Assembly (NCBI GenBank): GCA_037113605.1
Contig: CM073734.1
Span: 48,289,985 to 48,353,984, forward strand
Direction of reading: 5' to 3'
DNA from: Calophaca sinica
Taxonomy: Eukaryota; Streptophyta; Magnoliopsida; Fabales; Fabaceae
Length of the DNA: 64,000 bases
Shown: positions 10,259 through 23,746 of the stretch, piece after piece
How the letters are laid out: every line of letters begins with the position of its first letter
Position numbering within the stretch: the first letter of the stretch is position 1
Position numbers and translations under genes: made by a program
Notes under the pieces: generated by a model
Told to the model about the DNA's origin: nothing
The model's database searches: none
What the model saw: the letters and a program-made list of their open reading frames with translations, nothing else

Positions 10259-13200
10259 AGTGGATGCTCGCGTCACATGACGGGAGAAAAGCATATGTTC
10301 CAAGAACTAAGGCCTAAAGAAGCTGGATTCGTTGGTTTCGGAGGAAACCAGAAAGGTAAAATAGTTTGAATTGGTCGCATTGGTAAAGGTTCTCTTCCCT
10401 CTATTGATAATGTACTATATGTTGAAGGACTTAAACATAAATTATTGAGCATAAGTCAATTATGTGACAATGGTTATGAAGTCATCTTTACAGAAACTGG
10501 ATGTCTAGTAAAAAGTAAGAAAGACGGCTCTACTTTCTTTACTGCTAAGAGGAAACAAAATATTTACAAAATTGATCTCTCTGAACTTGCAAAACAAGAT
10601 GTCAAGTGTCTCATGTCTGTTGACGAAGAACAATGGATTTGGCACAAGAGATTGGGTCATGCCAATTTGAGATTAATCTCAAAATTAAACAAGCACAGTC
10701 TTGTCAGAGGCTTACCAAATCTCAAGTATCAACTGATGCTCTGTGAGGCATGTCAAAGAGGAAAACAAGTTAAAACTTCTTTTCATTCAAAAAATGTTGT
10801 TTCAACCTCTAGACCACTTGAGCTTTTGCATCTTGATCTTTTTGGTCCAACAAGGACAGCCTCTTTAACTGGAAAGAAATATGGGTTAGTCATTGTTGAT
10901 GATTTCACTAGATGGACATGGGTTAGATTCCTTGCTCACAAAGATGAGTCATTCAAGGTATTTACTGTATTCTGCAAAACAGTTCAAAATGAAAAAGGAA
11001 TTTGCATATCTTCTATTAGAAGTGATCATGGGGGAGAATTTGAAAATGAAAGCTTTCAAAAATTTTGCGATGATAACGGCATCTCCCACAATTTCTCCTC
11101 TCCTAGAACACCTCAACAAAATGGTGTTGTAGAAAGGAAAAATAGGTCCTTCCAGGAAATGGCCAGGACCATGATTAATGAGGCTAATATTGCTAAACAT
11201 TTTTGGGCAGAAGCAGTAAACACAGCTTGTTACATTCAAAATAGAATTTCTATAAGATCTATTTTGAAAAATACTCCATATGAACTGTGGAAAGGAAGGA
11301 AACCAAACATATCATATTTTCATTCATTTGGTTGCACGTGTTACATTTTAAATACTAAGGATCAGCTTGGTAAGTTTGATTCAAAAGCTGACAAAGGAAT
11401 CTTTTTGGGATATTCTGAAAGATCTAAAGCTTTTAGAATATACAATAAAGAAACTATGACAGTGGAAGAATCCATTCATGTCAAATTTGATGACAAGAAG
11501 CCTGACACAGCCATGTCAGAGCTAGGTGAATTATTTTCAGAATTAAATATAGGTAATACTACAAATAGTGAACCTACATCTTCATCGTCCGGTGGTGACC
11601 AGACACAAGAATCTTCGTGTCAATTCAGAAAGAGCTGGAAATACAAAGCCAATCATCCTAAAGATCAGATCATAGGAAAACCTGGAGATAAAGTAAGAAC
11701 CAGATCCTCTTTTAAAGAGCATGCTGATATGTCACTACTCTCAGAAATGGAACCTAAAACGATTGATCAAGCATTGAAAGATGAAGGCTGGATTCTGGCC
11801 ATGCAAGAAGAGTTGAATCAGTTCCAAAGAATCGATGTGTGGAAGCTGGTTACCTTACCAGAAGATAAGCAAGCTATTGGCACTAAATGGGTATTTAGAA
11901 ACAAGCTTGATGAAGATGGAAAGGTTGTGAGAAACAAGGCAAGATTAGTTGCTCAAGGGTACTCACAGGAAGAAGGTATTGATTTTACAGAAACATTTGC
12001 ACCTGTTGCAAGGTTAGAAGCTATTCGCATTTTGCTTTCTTTTGCTGCACATCATGACATAATTCTTTATCAAATAGATATGAAAAGTGCTTTCTTGAAC
12101 GGCTTTAAAACTGAGGAAGTCTTTGTAAAACAACCTCCTGGATTCGAAGACATTGAATTTCCAGAACATGTCTTCAAACTCAAAAAGGCCCTTTATGGTC
12201 TTAAGCAAGCTCCCAGAGCTTGGTATGAAAGACTAAGTACATTTTTGATAAAAAATGGATTTACCAGAGGTCTAGTAGACACTACTCTTTTTAGAAAACA
12301 TCAAACAAGCACTTTATAATTGTTCAAATATATGTTGATGACATTATTTTTGGAGCTACTAATGAAAGCCTTTGCAAAGAATTTTCTAAGCTAATGCAGG
12401 CTGAATTCGAGATGAGCATGATGGGTGAACTGAAGTTTTTCCTTGGAATTCAAATCAAACAATGCAATGATGGTATATATATACATCAAAGCAAATATAT
12501 CAAGGAATTGCTAAAGAAATTCAAAATGGTGGACTGCAAACCTATGTGTACTCCTATGCATCCCACATGTATTCTTAGTAAAGATGAAACTGGTAAAAAG
12601 GTAGATCAGAAGATGTACAGAGGTATGATTGGATCTCTACTTTATCTTACAGCTTCAAGACCTGATATCATGTTCAGCGTCTGTCAGTGTGCTATGTTTC
12701 AATCAGATCCTAGAGAATCACACTTGAGTGCTGTTAAAAGAATCTTTAGATATTTGCAAGGATCTACTAATCTTGGTTTGCTTTATAAGAAATCAAAAGA
12801 TTACAAGTTAGTAGGTTTCTGTGATGTTGACTTTGCTGGAGACCGAATTGAAAGAAAAAGCACAAGTGGAAGCTGCCAATTCCTTGGAGCAAATCTTGTA
12901 TCTTGGTCAAGCAAAAGGCAAAGCACGATTGCACTCTCCACAGCAGAAACTGAGTATATTTCAGCAGCAAGTTGCAGCTCTCAACTTCTGTGGATGAAAT
13001 ATCAACTTGAAGACTATCTGATAAAAGAGAGTAACATTCCTATCTTCTGTGACAATACTTCTGTAATCTGTCTTACAAAAAATCCCATATTGCATTCACG
13101 AGCCAAGCACATTGAGATTAAGCATCATTTTATAAGAGACTATGTTCAGAAGGGTATTCTCTAAATAAAATTTGTAGACACTGATCATCAGTGGGCTGAC

Positions 13201-13278
13201 ATATTTACAAAACCCCTTGCTGAAGATAGATTCAATTTTATAAGAAGAAATTTAAACTTTCATCTTATAGAAGAATGA
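10256..13278 (+). pseudogene. pol: SIRE-1 pol: protease, integrase, reverse transcriptase, RNase H, broken
   Basis: The +1 frame starts with DSGCSRHMTGE (aspartic protease, D-S-G). A tga lies near 10367. The main ORF 10445-12319 then holds the GAG-pre-integrase block (WHKRLGHANLRL), the integrase core with RSDHGGEF and TPQQNGVVERKNR (D and E residues), and the first half of RT (KWVFRNKLDEDGKVVRNKAR, then LYGLKQAPRAWYERL). A frameshift near 12300 moves the catalytic YVDD block to another frame. The second ORF (to 13164) holds ELKFFLGIQIKQ and the RNase H region (STAETEYISAASC). A taa at 13162 interrupts the conserved end IKFVDTDHQWADIFTKPL, which reaches a tga at 13276-13278. An intact enzyme would make and insert the cDNA. 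Confidence 0.9.
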
Positions 13279-13779
13279 TTAATCTCAACTTCTGATATCA
13301 TACAAAATCTTAGCATCTGGTATGACATAAGCATGTATATGAATAAGCATCTTATTTGTCATATGCATCATAACTCATCGTCTGGTGAATCGGTTGCGTG
13401 CGTCCGAGCACACCCACACGTGTCACACGTGTTAAGGACTTAAGCGTCTCATCACATCTACTGAGTCATAATTATTTATGTCTTTCGATAAAATCTTTTT
13501 CTTGATCATACTTTTCTTTTGGCGTCTGCATTTAATGAAAAGGCGAATCTTTATTTTCTTTTCTTTTTGATTTAATTTTTATGTGGAAATACGAAGCGAT
13601 TTTTTGAAAAAGAACTGTACCATTTTCTATCAACTTTCCCACTACTCCACATTTTTTGCTCCATCATTTCACTCTGCGTTTTCTGCAAAACCGTTCTCTT
13701 TCTCTCTGTCTCTCTCTCTCTCTCTGTGTGTGTGTTTGCGAACCCTAAAACCTTCATCACCTTCTCTTCAACTGCTACA
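13279..13779 (+). other. SIRE-1 spacer between pol and the post-pol ORF
   Basis: This is non-coding sequence with a pyrimidine-rich microsatellite (tctctc then tgtgtg) at about 13695-13737. The spacer probably carries signals for expressing the downstream ORF, since a stop ends pol and a fresh ATG opens the next frame. No splice acceptor was proved. Confidence 0.6.
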
Positions 13780-15948
13780 ATGGCCGACAAAAAGGTTGGA
13801 CAATACACTGCTGCCTTTGACGTTTTCTCTGAGGCAAAACTTCTGAATGAGAACCGGGTTGATTTTGAGAACTTCAAGCTGTACAGGTTTGATTTTGAAG
13901 AAGGTATTGAGAAACTAGGCTGGAAAAACTACTTCATCTGGGAACCAGTTGACGTACTGAGCTACGCTATTAAGGAGTTCTGGGGGAATGCGTACTTACT
14001 TTCGGGGGAAGTCATAGAAGGTCACATCAGAGGCTTCAAACTACGCTTCACCATCAACTCTAGTGCTCAGACGATTAAGTGTCCGTGTGAAGGAATCAGT
14101 TACCATTCAAACTGGGCTGATGCTTACAGAGGACTTGAAAACGTCAACGAAGCTCTGTTTGAGAACTACTGTGAACTGAAGAAGAAGAACATCACTCCCA
14201 CGGCCAAAGACTTGAAAAGCCACTACCGTGTAAGAGCGTGATACTGAAGGCTGGTTCAAGCGACATAGTGATCTACGAGCAAAAGTTCATTATGAGGAAC
14301 TACATGGAAGGGAAGATAATCAATCTGCTAAGGTTGATTATCAACAATCTGATAAATGCCCTTGTCTTCTCAAGAAGAAGTGTCGACAAGAAGAATATCG
14401 TCAAGATAATCCCTTATGGAGTCCTTCTCTCCATTATCATGATTAAAGACGGCATTGTAAGGAAGCTGACTAACTCCATCAACACAGAGGAAAGGGAAAA
14501 ATACTTTGGTGTTGGTGCTGTTGTTCGTCCAGAAGTTTTTGGAGTCAACAGTTTGGTCAGGATGCAGCTAATTACTGGCTCTATGATCAAGAAAGTGAAA
14601 ATAGAGCAACAGGAAGGATAAGCTGAAAAGAAAACCACCAGAAACTCAATGACTGGTGTGAAAAGACCTGCTGAGTCTCCTTCTAGGGAGACCAGAAGAA
14701 CAAAGAAGAAGGTGGCTCCTGCACCTACTGGTGAAGAACCAGAAGATGAGGATAGAATTCCCATCAGAAAGGTCTTGGAGAAACAGTTTAGACCAGCAGC
14801 TGAAAAGGATGCTTCAGCGTCCGGTCAAGGGAAGCAAATCCCTCCTCCTCCTCCTGCTGTTGTTGTCACGAGAGGATCGAATAGAAGGTTGGTCAAGTCT
14901 TCAGAGGTTAACCCAAAGGTACTTGATTTTACTGCTGATGAATCAGTATCCGTGTTTGATGCTCATGATGTTATTCCTGCACCACCATTGTCTGTTTCAC
15001 AACCACAAACACAGACACAAACCAAGAAAACCAGAATGAGCCTCCGACAAACCTCTAACCTCCCTAAACCTACCCAACCATCATCCACTACACTCAACCT
15101 TGACCTACCACAAAATTCTTCAAATACTTCACTTACCACATATATTTCCAAACTTCACTCTCATCCCTCTAACCTATTATTCAAAGTTCCTCCCGTTAAT
15201 CCCTTCAAACCCTACACACCCAAAACCTACAAAATCACCAAAACCACTCCTACCTTACTCACCATTACCCATAAACCTACAGACGCTGGTGGAAGGAAGA
15301 ATATCTCATACAAACCACTGTTTGTTAAGTATGAGATATATCATAGCATCTACAATCGTCCCTCCACATGGCATTTGAAAACCTTCACCTCTGGAGCTGC
15401 CAGACTGGAGATTGCCTCTCTGATGAGTGCTACCTTCAAAGATGGAGAAGACCAATTTTAGATGTCATTTAAAGGAAGATTGAGACCAACATCTGGTAGC
15501 AGAGCAATTCCCTTCTCTGTTGACCTTCCAAGATCCCTACCACAATCTGAACCGCTCACATTGGAAGAATGCGGAAGGTGGATCACAGATGAAGAAGCTG
15601 CCTTCATGGCACACTGTCTTGAGATGAAGAAGATTGAAATGTCAGACGATCTGAGGATCCTTCGTCTGTAACATAAATATTGTACTGCATGCATAAAGGT
15701 GGCTACCTTGGTCTATCCCTGGGAAAAGGAAAGAACCTGCTCCTGGCAAGCAGCCATTTAGCAAGATCGGGCTCACTGAGTATGAGAAGGCTCCCAAAAA
15801 GTACAACCTTAAGGAATTCTCTAAGCTTCCGATTGCCAAGATCTCTGAGGATCATGCCAAAAGGTTTTACCTGACTTCTCTGAAGGAAGATGAATGGAGA
15901 ACTGGCTCCTCAAACTGCTGCAATGCCGAGAAGGCCACTATTCCAACA

Positions 15949-16796
15949 TGTGGGCCCCTTGATAGAGTATGACTGTAAAATGCATGGCCATGCTGAAATA
16001 AGTCAATATGAGATATTGATCTTATTTGTTGTTACTAAGTCTACTCGGGCATCAAGGAATATAATATTGAACTATACAAGGGTGACACATACTATGCCTT
16101 GTGTTCAATATAGATATAAGGGCAAAAGGGTAATTATACACATGATCATTATCACGGAAAGGTTACGTCACAACACTGACATTCTCGTTACTTGGGTAGC
16201 AGTGATGTGTTGCTAGACACCGCTCATCGCTTATAATATTAAATAGTGATTTAATATTATTGCCAACGTTATGAACCTACAGGTCACACACATGAGAACA
16301 AAGCTAATGGGAGATTAAATAAATGAGTGAGACTCATTTTATTCGGTGGTGCATTCTTACGATGCACCAGCGAGTCAAGAAAGACGCAGAACACGATAAG
16401 TTACGGTCTTGGCCGAGAGCACACGGTAAGCTACGGTGCGCTAGGTCAGTCTTAAGTGAAGTCTATAAATAGACTCGTTAAGACTGAAGTCCATACACGG
16501 AATTAAAACCCTAGCCGTTTCAAAGATCGTGACTTGCATCGTGGATCGTTAAAATGCGTCGCCTAGCACTGTGACGGAGACCGCTCCCATTCGAAGGCTG
16601 TTCGTGTGGACTACGTAGAGGCGTTGTTTTTCTGTGCGACGCTCGTGCTCGATTCCAATTTTTGTCTGCAAACGATCTGCGCTACAAAAGGTAATTCATA
16701 TAACCCTGAGTCATGACCATTCGCAAGGATCCATGGAAGGGAAAGTTTAAATTTCCGCTGCGTTTTTAATCTCTGTTATTGCGCTATTTCCCTACA
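15949..16796 (+). repeat. 5' LTR of the nested copia, internally deleted
   Basis: It matches 22895-23746 of the 3' LTR closely (848 against 852 bp) but starts TGTGGGCCCC right after the caaca duplication. The full LTR starts TGTTGGTG at 22299, and the phrase tgtgggcccc occurs 596 bp further in. The TGT shared by both points suggests a deletion by microhomology. TATAAATA at 16464-16471 is kept, so R and U5 remain but most of U3 is lost. Confidence 0.85.
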
Positions 16797-16797
16797 G

Positions 16798-16809
16798 TGG
16801 TATCAGAGC
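16798..16809 (+). other. Primer-binding site of the nested copia
   Basis: TGGTATCAGAGC follows the LTR end (ccctaca) after one base and is complementary to initiator tRNA-Met. Confidence 0.9.
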
Positions 16810-18332
16810 CACTTGCGAAACCATGATTCGGTTTACTATGGTTACATGTGTGTATGACATGCATTCTTGTATGCTAGATTACGAATCTGTTGGTTTTATG
16901 GTAGATTATGAATCTGTTCGCTTTAAAAATTATACCTTGTATGATTACGAAAACCCGGTTGAGCATATATGTGATATATATATGTTGCTTCGAATAATCT
17001 ATACATATATGAGATATATATATATATATATTGTGATTCTGTATATTTGTTTGATTCGGTTTTTGTGTCAAGTGTTGATGCAACATGTTTTACTGCGGGT
17101 TTAAGGATAGGCATCGATGGGTCCAAGTGTTGGTACCCAGAACCGTGTTGGTAACAACGTGAAACGGCGATGTTATTACTGTGGCATGAAGCGAGTTTTT
17201 GAAAGTTTTAATTTTTAATTAATTGCTTTTAATCACTATTAATGACAAGATTAATAGTAATAAATGTGTATTATTATTATTGATTGTCATTAATGTTTTT
17301 GTGATGCATGGTGAGTGGTTATGGCCTTAGTCCTTTTTATTTATTTTGGAATTTTAAATACGGCCTGCGTGCCGTGCCTTTTGTTTGGTTTAAAAATACG
17401 GCCTGCGTGTCGTGCCTCTCTTTTAATTCTGAATGTAAATTCTCTTCTCATCTCACTCCCTTGTATGTAAAACGAGTACTCTCATTAATGTAATGAAGGA
17501 GACAAGAAGGCAAAATCATAAGAGGGCTACATTGAAGGTCACACTTGGAGAAGTATGATCGTTCTAGGTTTAGCTTAGATTCTCTCATTGGCTTGTGAGA
17601 ATCAATGTGTTAGAGCCATAACCACATCACATTTATTTACTATATATGTATGAGATGCATGTATAAATATAGTAGGTTAAATAGTTTAACAAATTTTGTA
17701 TGAGATGCATGTATAAATATTATAGGTTAAATAGTTTAACAAATATGTATGAGATGCATGTATGAATTTGGTAAGTTAAATAGTTTAACAAATGGTGAGA
17801 TCAACTTTAATAAAAATTCCTCAAAAGAAATATTAAGTTTAAATGCCTTCCAAAGCTGGCACTCATCAAGGCTAATATCGAAAATGTGGGTTCGCCAAAG
17901 CGGAGTGCATTTTCCATACTAGTAAGATGCGATGGGATAAATGTAACATCCAACTGCTATCTTTGGGTCTAACTTAACTAAACCGAGTATAATAGGATTG
18001 AAAGGTGTAGAGGCAAGTGAGTTGGGAACCATCCATATGATGGATTAGAATAAATAGTTATTCACCCAACTATCCGAGAATTGTATAAGATACAATTGGA
18101 AGGAGTTCCTACCTAAATAACTGAATTTTAAGTGATCAGCCAAAGCTGACTTAAAATAAAGTGAAATATGGATCTCGGCCCACTAGAAAATCTTCCAACG
18201 GGATTTTTCGAATCAATGATGAGGGTCATTGGTTTGAGTAAAATAGTGGGGCGTATTTAATTAAAGACCTAATTAAATATGTTTATTGCATGATACTTAT
18301 ATTCTCGTGATATTTTCTTAATGTAGATTACC
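16810..18332 (+). other. Leader of the nested copia, with a tandem repeat
   Basis: A long non-coding leader lies between PBS and gag. Short ORFs here (16823-17104, 17308-17493) have no recognisable domain. It includes a three-copy tandem repeat at 17647-17793. Confidence 0.65.
17647..17793 (+). repeat. Three tandem copies of a 50-bp unit
   Basis: Copies start at 17647, 17697 and 17746. Each reads tgtatgagatgcatgtat, then an AT stretch, then ttaaatagtttaacaaat. The inner ttaaatagtttaa is itself a near-palindrome. Confidence 0.85.
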
Positions 18333-21300
18333 ATGGCATCAAACACTCACAATAACCTCTGCGATCAATCCTTGAGAAGGAAAAGTTATGCGGAACAAAC
18401 TTTACGGGTGGCACCAAAACTTGAGGATTGTCCTCAAGCAAGAGAAAAAGTCATATGTTCTTGAAGAGCCAATACCCCAAGAGCCACTGCCGCTAATGCC
18501 CTTAGAAATTTGAAAAAGATGCTTATAAGAAGCATCAAGATGATGCCCTAGAAGTTGCCTGCCTCATGCTAGCCACCATGAACTCTGAGCTTCAGAAGCA
18601 ACATGAGCTCATGGAAGCGTTCGATATGATCGAACACCTCAAGATGCTCTATCAAGAGCAAGCAAGGCATGAGCGGTATGAAGTTTCCAAAGCCCTTTTC
18701 CAAAGCAAACTGGCAGAAGGATGCCCAGTAGGTCCTTATGTACTCAAAATGATTGGGTATATTGAGAACCTCGATCGATTGGGTTTTTCCCTCAGGCGTG
18801 AGCTTGCGATTGATCTGATCCTGCAATCGTTGCCGGAGAGTTTCAATCAGTTTGTCATGAATTTCACTATGAATGACATGGACAAAACTCTGCCAGAGCT
18901 GTTAAGCATGTTGAGAACTGCTGAACATAACATCAACAAAGGGAAAGGGAAGGCCATTTTGATGGTCAATGGTGGAAAGGGCAAGAAGCAGTTCAAGAAG
19001 CCCATGAACAAGTATAAGGGCAAGGGCAAGGGAATTAACAAGCCCAAACCTGTGACTTATGCTTTGAAGCCTAAGGGCGGTGTGGCTAAAGAAGGCAATT
19101 GCTTCCACTGCGGTGTGACTGGACATTGGAAGAGGAACTGCCCAAAGTACCTGGAAGAAAAGAAGAAGGGAAGTGAGACTTCCACATCAGGTATTTTTGT
19201 TATAGAAGTCAATTTATCTACTTCTGCATCATGGGTATTAGATACTGGATGTGGGTCTCACATTTGTACTAATGTGCAGGAGCTCAAAAGGAGTAGATCG
19301 TTGTCAAAGGGCGAAGTTGATCTATGAGTTGGCAATGGAGCAAAAGTTGCTGCTTTAGCTGTCGGAACTTATGTATTAACTTTGCCTAGTGGGCTTATTT
19401 TTCTGTTAGAGAACTGTTATTTTGTGCTTGCAATTAGCAGGAATATTATTTCCGTTTCTTGTTTGGACAAGTCTGGTTTTTCATTTATAATAAAGGTCAA
19501 ATGTTGCTCTATTTATTTAAATGATGTTTTCTATGCTAGTGCACAAATAAGTAATGGACTTTATGTCCTTGATCTCGAAATGCCCATTTATAACATCGAT
19601 ACCAAAAGGATAAAACCAAATGAGTTGAATCCGACTTATCTTTGGCATTGTCGCTTAGGCCATATAAATGAGAAGCGCATTTCCAAACTTCATAAAGATG
19701 GATTCTTGGACTCTTTTGATTATGAATCATTTGAGACATGTGAGTCTTGTTTATTAGGAAAGATGACAAAACCCCATTCACAGGAAAGGTGAAAGGGCTA
19801 GTGATCTTTGGGCCTCATACATACCGATGTATGTGGACCACTAAACACATTAGCCGTAGGGGGTTTTCAGATTTCATTACATTTTACTTGATGATTATAG
19901 TAGGTATGGATTTGTGTATCTCATGAAACACAAATCGTAATCTTTGAAAAGTTCAAAGAATTCAAGAATGAAGTACAAAACCAACTAGGTAAGAATATTA
20001 AGATCCATCGATCAGATCGAGGTGGTGAATATTTGAGCCTTGAATTTGATGATCATCTGAAAGAGTGTGGGATCCTATCCCAACTTACCCCTCCTGGAAC
20101 ACCGCAATGGAATGGTGTTTCTGAAAGGAGAAACCGAACCTTGTTGGACATGGTCCGGTCTATGATGAGTCATGCGGATCTTCCAAATTCCTTCTGGGGA
20201 CATGCTCTATTAACTGCAGCTTTCACACTTAACCGTGTTCCATCCAAAACTGTGGAAAAGACACCATATGAGATATGGACTGGCAAGAAACCCAGTATGT
20301 CTTTCATGAAGATTTGGGGCTGTGAAGTGTATGTGAAAAGACAAATTTCCACTAAGCTTGAGCCCAAATCTGACAAATGCTTCTTTGTGGGGTATCCTAA
20401 AGAAACCAAGGGATACTACTTTTACAATCCTTCTGAGGGCAAAGTGTTTGTCGCTCGAACTGGTGTATTCCTAGAAAGGGAATTCGTTTCCAAAGGAATT
20501 AGTGGGAGGAAAGTAGAACTTGAAGAAATTCAAGTATCACAGAGTAGTGACACATCTATGGAGGAACAAGAGCAGCCTGCACAAGATGTTGTGACAGAAC
20601 AACCTGCTCAAGTAACACAAGACCAACAGAGGTCTAGCAGATACGCCACCAACCCGAGAGATATGGATTTCTCATGACTCAGCAGGGTGATGTATTTCTC
20701 ATGGATCAAGATGAGCCTGTGACTTACCAGGAGGCCATTACTGGCCCTGAATCTGAGAAGTGGCTTGAGGCCATGAAATCTGAAATGGATTCCATGTACA
20801 CTAACCGTATGGACCTTGGTAGAGCCACCTGAAGGGTTACTCCCATAGGGTGCAAGTGGGTCTTCAAAAGGAAGAATGACATGGATGGTAAGGTTCATAC
20901 CTATAAGGCACGATCGTTGCTAAGGGTTTCAAGAAAATTCATGGTGTAGACTATGATGAAACCTTCGCCATGATTGCGATGCTTAAATCTGTTCGATTTT
21001 ACTTGCCATCATTGCATACCATGACTATGAAATATGGCAAATGGATGTCAAAACCGCTTTCCTTAATGGAAATCTCCTTGAGGATGTGTACATGACACAA
21101 CCTCGAGGGCTTTGACACTTCGGATGATGCCAAGAAAGTATGCAAGTTGCAGATCAATTTATGGATTGAAGCAAGCTTCCAGAAGTTGGAATCTTCGTTT
21201 TGATGAAACTGTGAGACAGTTTGGATTCATTAAAAATGAAGATGAACCTTGTGTTTACAAGAAGGTTAGTGGGAGCATAGTTGTATTCCTGTTGTTATAT

Positions 21301-22284
21301 GTGGATGACATATTACTCATCGGAAACGACGTCCCTACTTTGCAACAAGTTAAGACTTGGTTAGGGAATTGCTTTTCTATGAAAGATTTGGGTGAAGTTA
21401 CCTACATATTAGGAATCAGGATCTATAGAGATAGATCGCAAAGATTGCTTGGCCTAAGTCAGAGTACATACATAGATAAAGTGTTGAGGCGCTTTAATAT
21501 GCATGATTCCAAGAAAGGGTTCTTGCCCATGACACATGGCGGATGCCTATCAAAGGCACAATCCCCTTCAACTCAGGAAGAGAGGGATTACATGAATAAG
21601 ATTCCATATGCATCTGCAATTGGATCTATCATGTATGCCATGTTATGTACTCGACCAGATGTCTCGTATGCCTTGAGCACAACGAGCAGGTACCAGTCTG
21701 ATCCCGGTGATGGTCATTGGGTTGCTGTCAAGAATATCCTTAAGTACTTGAGAAGAACTAAGGATTCTTTCTTGGTATATGGAGGTCAGGAAGAGCTCAT
21801 TTGTAATAGGTTACACCGATGCTAGCTTCAGACGGATAAAGATGATTCTAAATCGCAATCTGGTTATGTGTTTTGCCTAAATGGTGGCGCTGTGAGTGGA
21901 AGAGTTCAAAGCGAGAAACAAATGATTCTACTACAGAGGCCGAGTATATTCTTTGCTTCCAATGCGTGAAAGGAGGCTGTTTGGATCAAGAAGTTCATTA
22001 CTGAACTTGGTACAGTTTCTAGCATTGTGAACCCCATTGATCTCTTTTGTGATAACAATGGTGCCATTGCACAAGCTAAGGAACCCAGATCTCACCAATG
22101 ATCCAAACACATACTTAGCCGCTTCCATCTCATTCGAGAGATTATCGATAGAGGAGATGTCAAGATATGCAGGGTACCAACACTTGACAATGTTGCTGAC
22201 CCACTTACAAAGCCTCTTACCCAGCAGAAGCATGATGGTCATACTAGATCTATGGGTATTAGGTACATGCCTAATTGGCTCTAG
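18333..22284 (+). pseudogene. gag-pol: gag-pol of the nested copia, heavily broken
   Basis: The ATG at 18333 (MASNTHNN) opens gag but is soon shifted; the main gag ORF is 18566-19327. It includes LMLATMNSELQKQHELMEAF and a CCHC knuckle CFHCGVTGHWKRNC near 19100. Protease follows with WVLDTGCGSHIC at about 19230. A tga at 19325 interrupts the protease. Next come a GAG-pre-integrase block (LWHCRLGHINEKRISKLHKD, near 19640), the integrase core (HRSDRGGEY, then TPQWNGVSERRNR near 20100) and a degenerate RT start. The RT core LLYVDDILLIGND lies near 21300 (catalytic YVDD) and LTTSRYQSDPG-like sequence near 21690. The RNase H part is fragmentary and ends IRYMPNWL with a tag at 22282-22284. Many frameshifts rule out function. 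Confidence 0.85.
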
Positions 22285-22288
22285 TGCT

Positions 22289-22298
22289 AGTGGGAGAT
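22289..22298 (+). other. Polypurine tract of the nested copia
   Basis: agtgggagat directly precedes the 3' LTR start TGTTGG at 22299, the normal site for plus-strand priming. Confidence 0.75.
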
Positions 22299-23746
22299 TG
22301 TTGGTGTAAGCCCTAGAGGCCAATGTTTTTCCTTTGGACTTATATTTTGTATCATGTCATTTATTTATTATATGAGGCATTTTCAATTATTATGTTTGTT
22401 TCAACGTAATAAAGTCCTTGAGTAAAAGTTTGTTTTCAATAGAACATCGAGTAGACGACTCGGTTGTGAGATACTAAAGAACTTACTCTAAATATCCGTA
22501 GTCGAGTATTATTATTATTAAGGACAATAATAATGCATCAAGACTATTATGTGGGTGGGTGATAACCTCATCTCACGGGTTATAGATATGAGATATCAAG
22601 TCACCACAAAGGTACACGTTAGGGTAATTGTGTCTTGGATTGACCCGCCATGAGAATACTACATAGTGTGTTATGTAAGTGTCATGAGTTATTCTCATAG
22701 TGATAGTGGTGTATGCCACCCTCGGACTGAAACCACTATGGTCCCTACATGAGGAGTTGGGTGTTTTATTGCCGTCAAACATTATGCAGTAACATGACAA
22801 TTATAAAGTCGGTTAACTGGGCACTCAACGAGTCATGCAAAGAGACATAAGTGACCTAGATGGGATTTGCCCTCCTACATAACAGAGTAATATCTGTGGG
22901 CCCCTTGATAGAGTATGACTCAGAAATGCATGGCCATGCTGAAATAAGTCAATATGAGATATTGATCTTATTTGTTGTTACTAAGTCTACTCGGGCATCA
23001 AGGAATATAATATTGAACTATACAAGGGTGACACATACTATGCCTTGTGTTCAATATAGATATAAGGGCAAAAGGGTAATTATACACATGATCATTATCA
23101 CGGAAAGGTTACGTCACAACACTGACATTCTCGTTACTTGGGTAGTAGTGATGTGTTGCTAGACACCGCTCACTGTTTATAATATTAAATAGTGATTTAA
23201 TATTATTGCCAACGTTACGGGAACCTCTGGTCACACACATGAGAACAAGCTAATGGGAGATTAAATAAATGAGTGAGACTCATTTTATTCGGTGGTGCAT
23301 TCTTACGATGCACCAGCGAAGTCAAGAAAGACGCAGAACACGATAAGTTACGGTCTTGGCCGAGAGCACACGGTAAGCTACGGTGCGCTAGGTCGCTCTT
23401 AAGTGAAGTCTATAAATAGACTCGTTAAGATCAAGTCCATACACGGAATTAAAACCCTAGCCGTTTCAAAGATCGTGACTTGCATCGTGGATCGTTCCGC
23501 ACGTCGGCTAGCAGCACCGTGATCGAGACCGCTCCCATTCAAGTCGTCGCTCGTGTGGACTACGTAGAGGCGTTGTTTTTACGTGCGGCGCTCGTGCTCG
23601 ATTCCAATTTTAAATGCGCAAACGATCTGCGCTACAAGAGGTAATTCATATAACCCTGAGTCATGACCATTCACAAGGATCCATGGAAGGGAAAGTTTAA
23701 ATTTCCGCTGCGTTTTTAATCTCTGTTATTGCGCTATTTCCCTACA
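22299..23746 (+). repeat. 3' LTR of the nested copia, full length
   Basis: TGTTGGTGTAAGCCC to CGCTATTTCCCTACA, 1448 bp, followed by the caaca duplication. TATAAATA lies at 23411-23418. The small ORFs inside (22573-22800, 22860-23162) also occur in the 5' LTR or have no domain, and are not genes. Confidence 0.9.

Larger units (their letters stand above)
15949..23746 (+). mobile_element. Nested Ty1-copia element inside the SIRE-1 post-pol ORF
   Basis: The insertion is flanked by caaca at 15944-15948 and 23747-23751; removing one copy rejoins the SIRE-1 coding sequence. The 3' LTR is 22299-23746 (TGTTGGTGTAAG...CCCTACA) and the 5' LTR is 15949-16796, lacking about 596 bp. PBS, gag, pol and polypurine tract are in copia order. 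All genes are damaged. It is younger than SIRE-1, since it sits inside it. Sublineage was not assigned. Confidence 0.93.

Noticed and set aside
15949..15958. TGTGGGCCCC as the true LTR start of the nested copia
   Set aside because: The polypurine tract lies 596 bp upstream of the same phrase in the 3' LTR, directly before TGTTGG, so the full LTR starts there.
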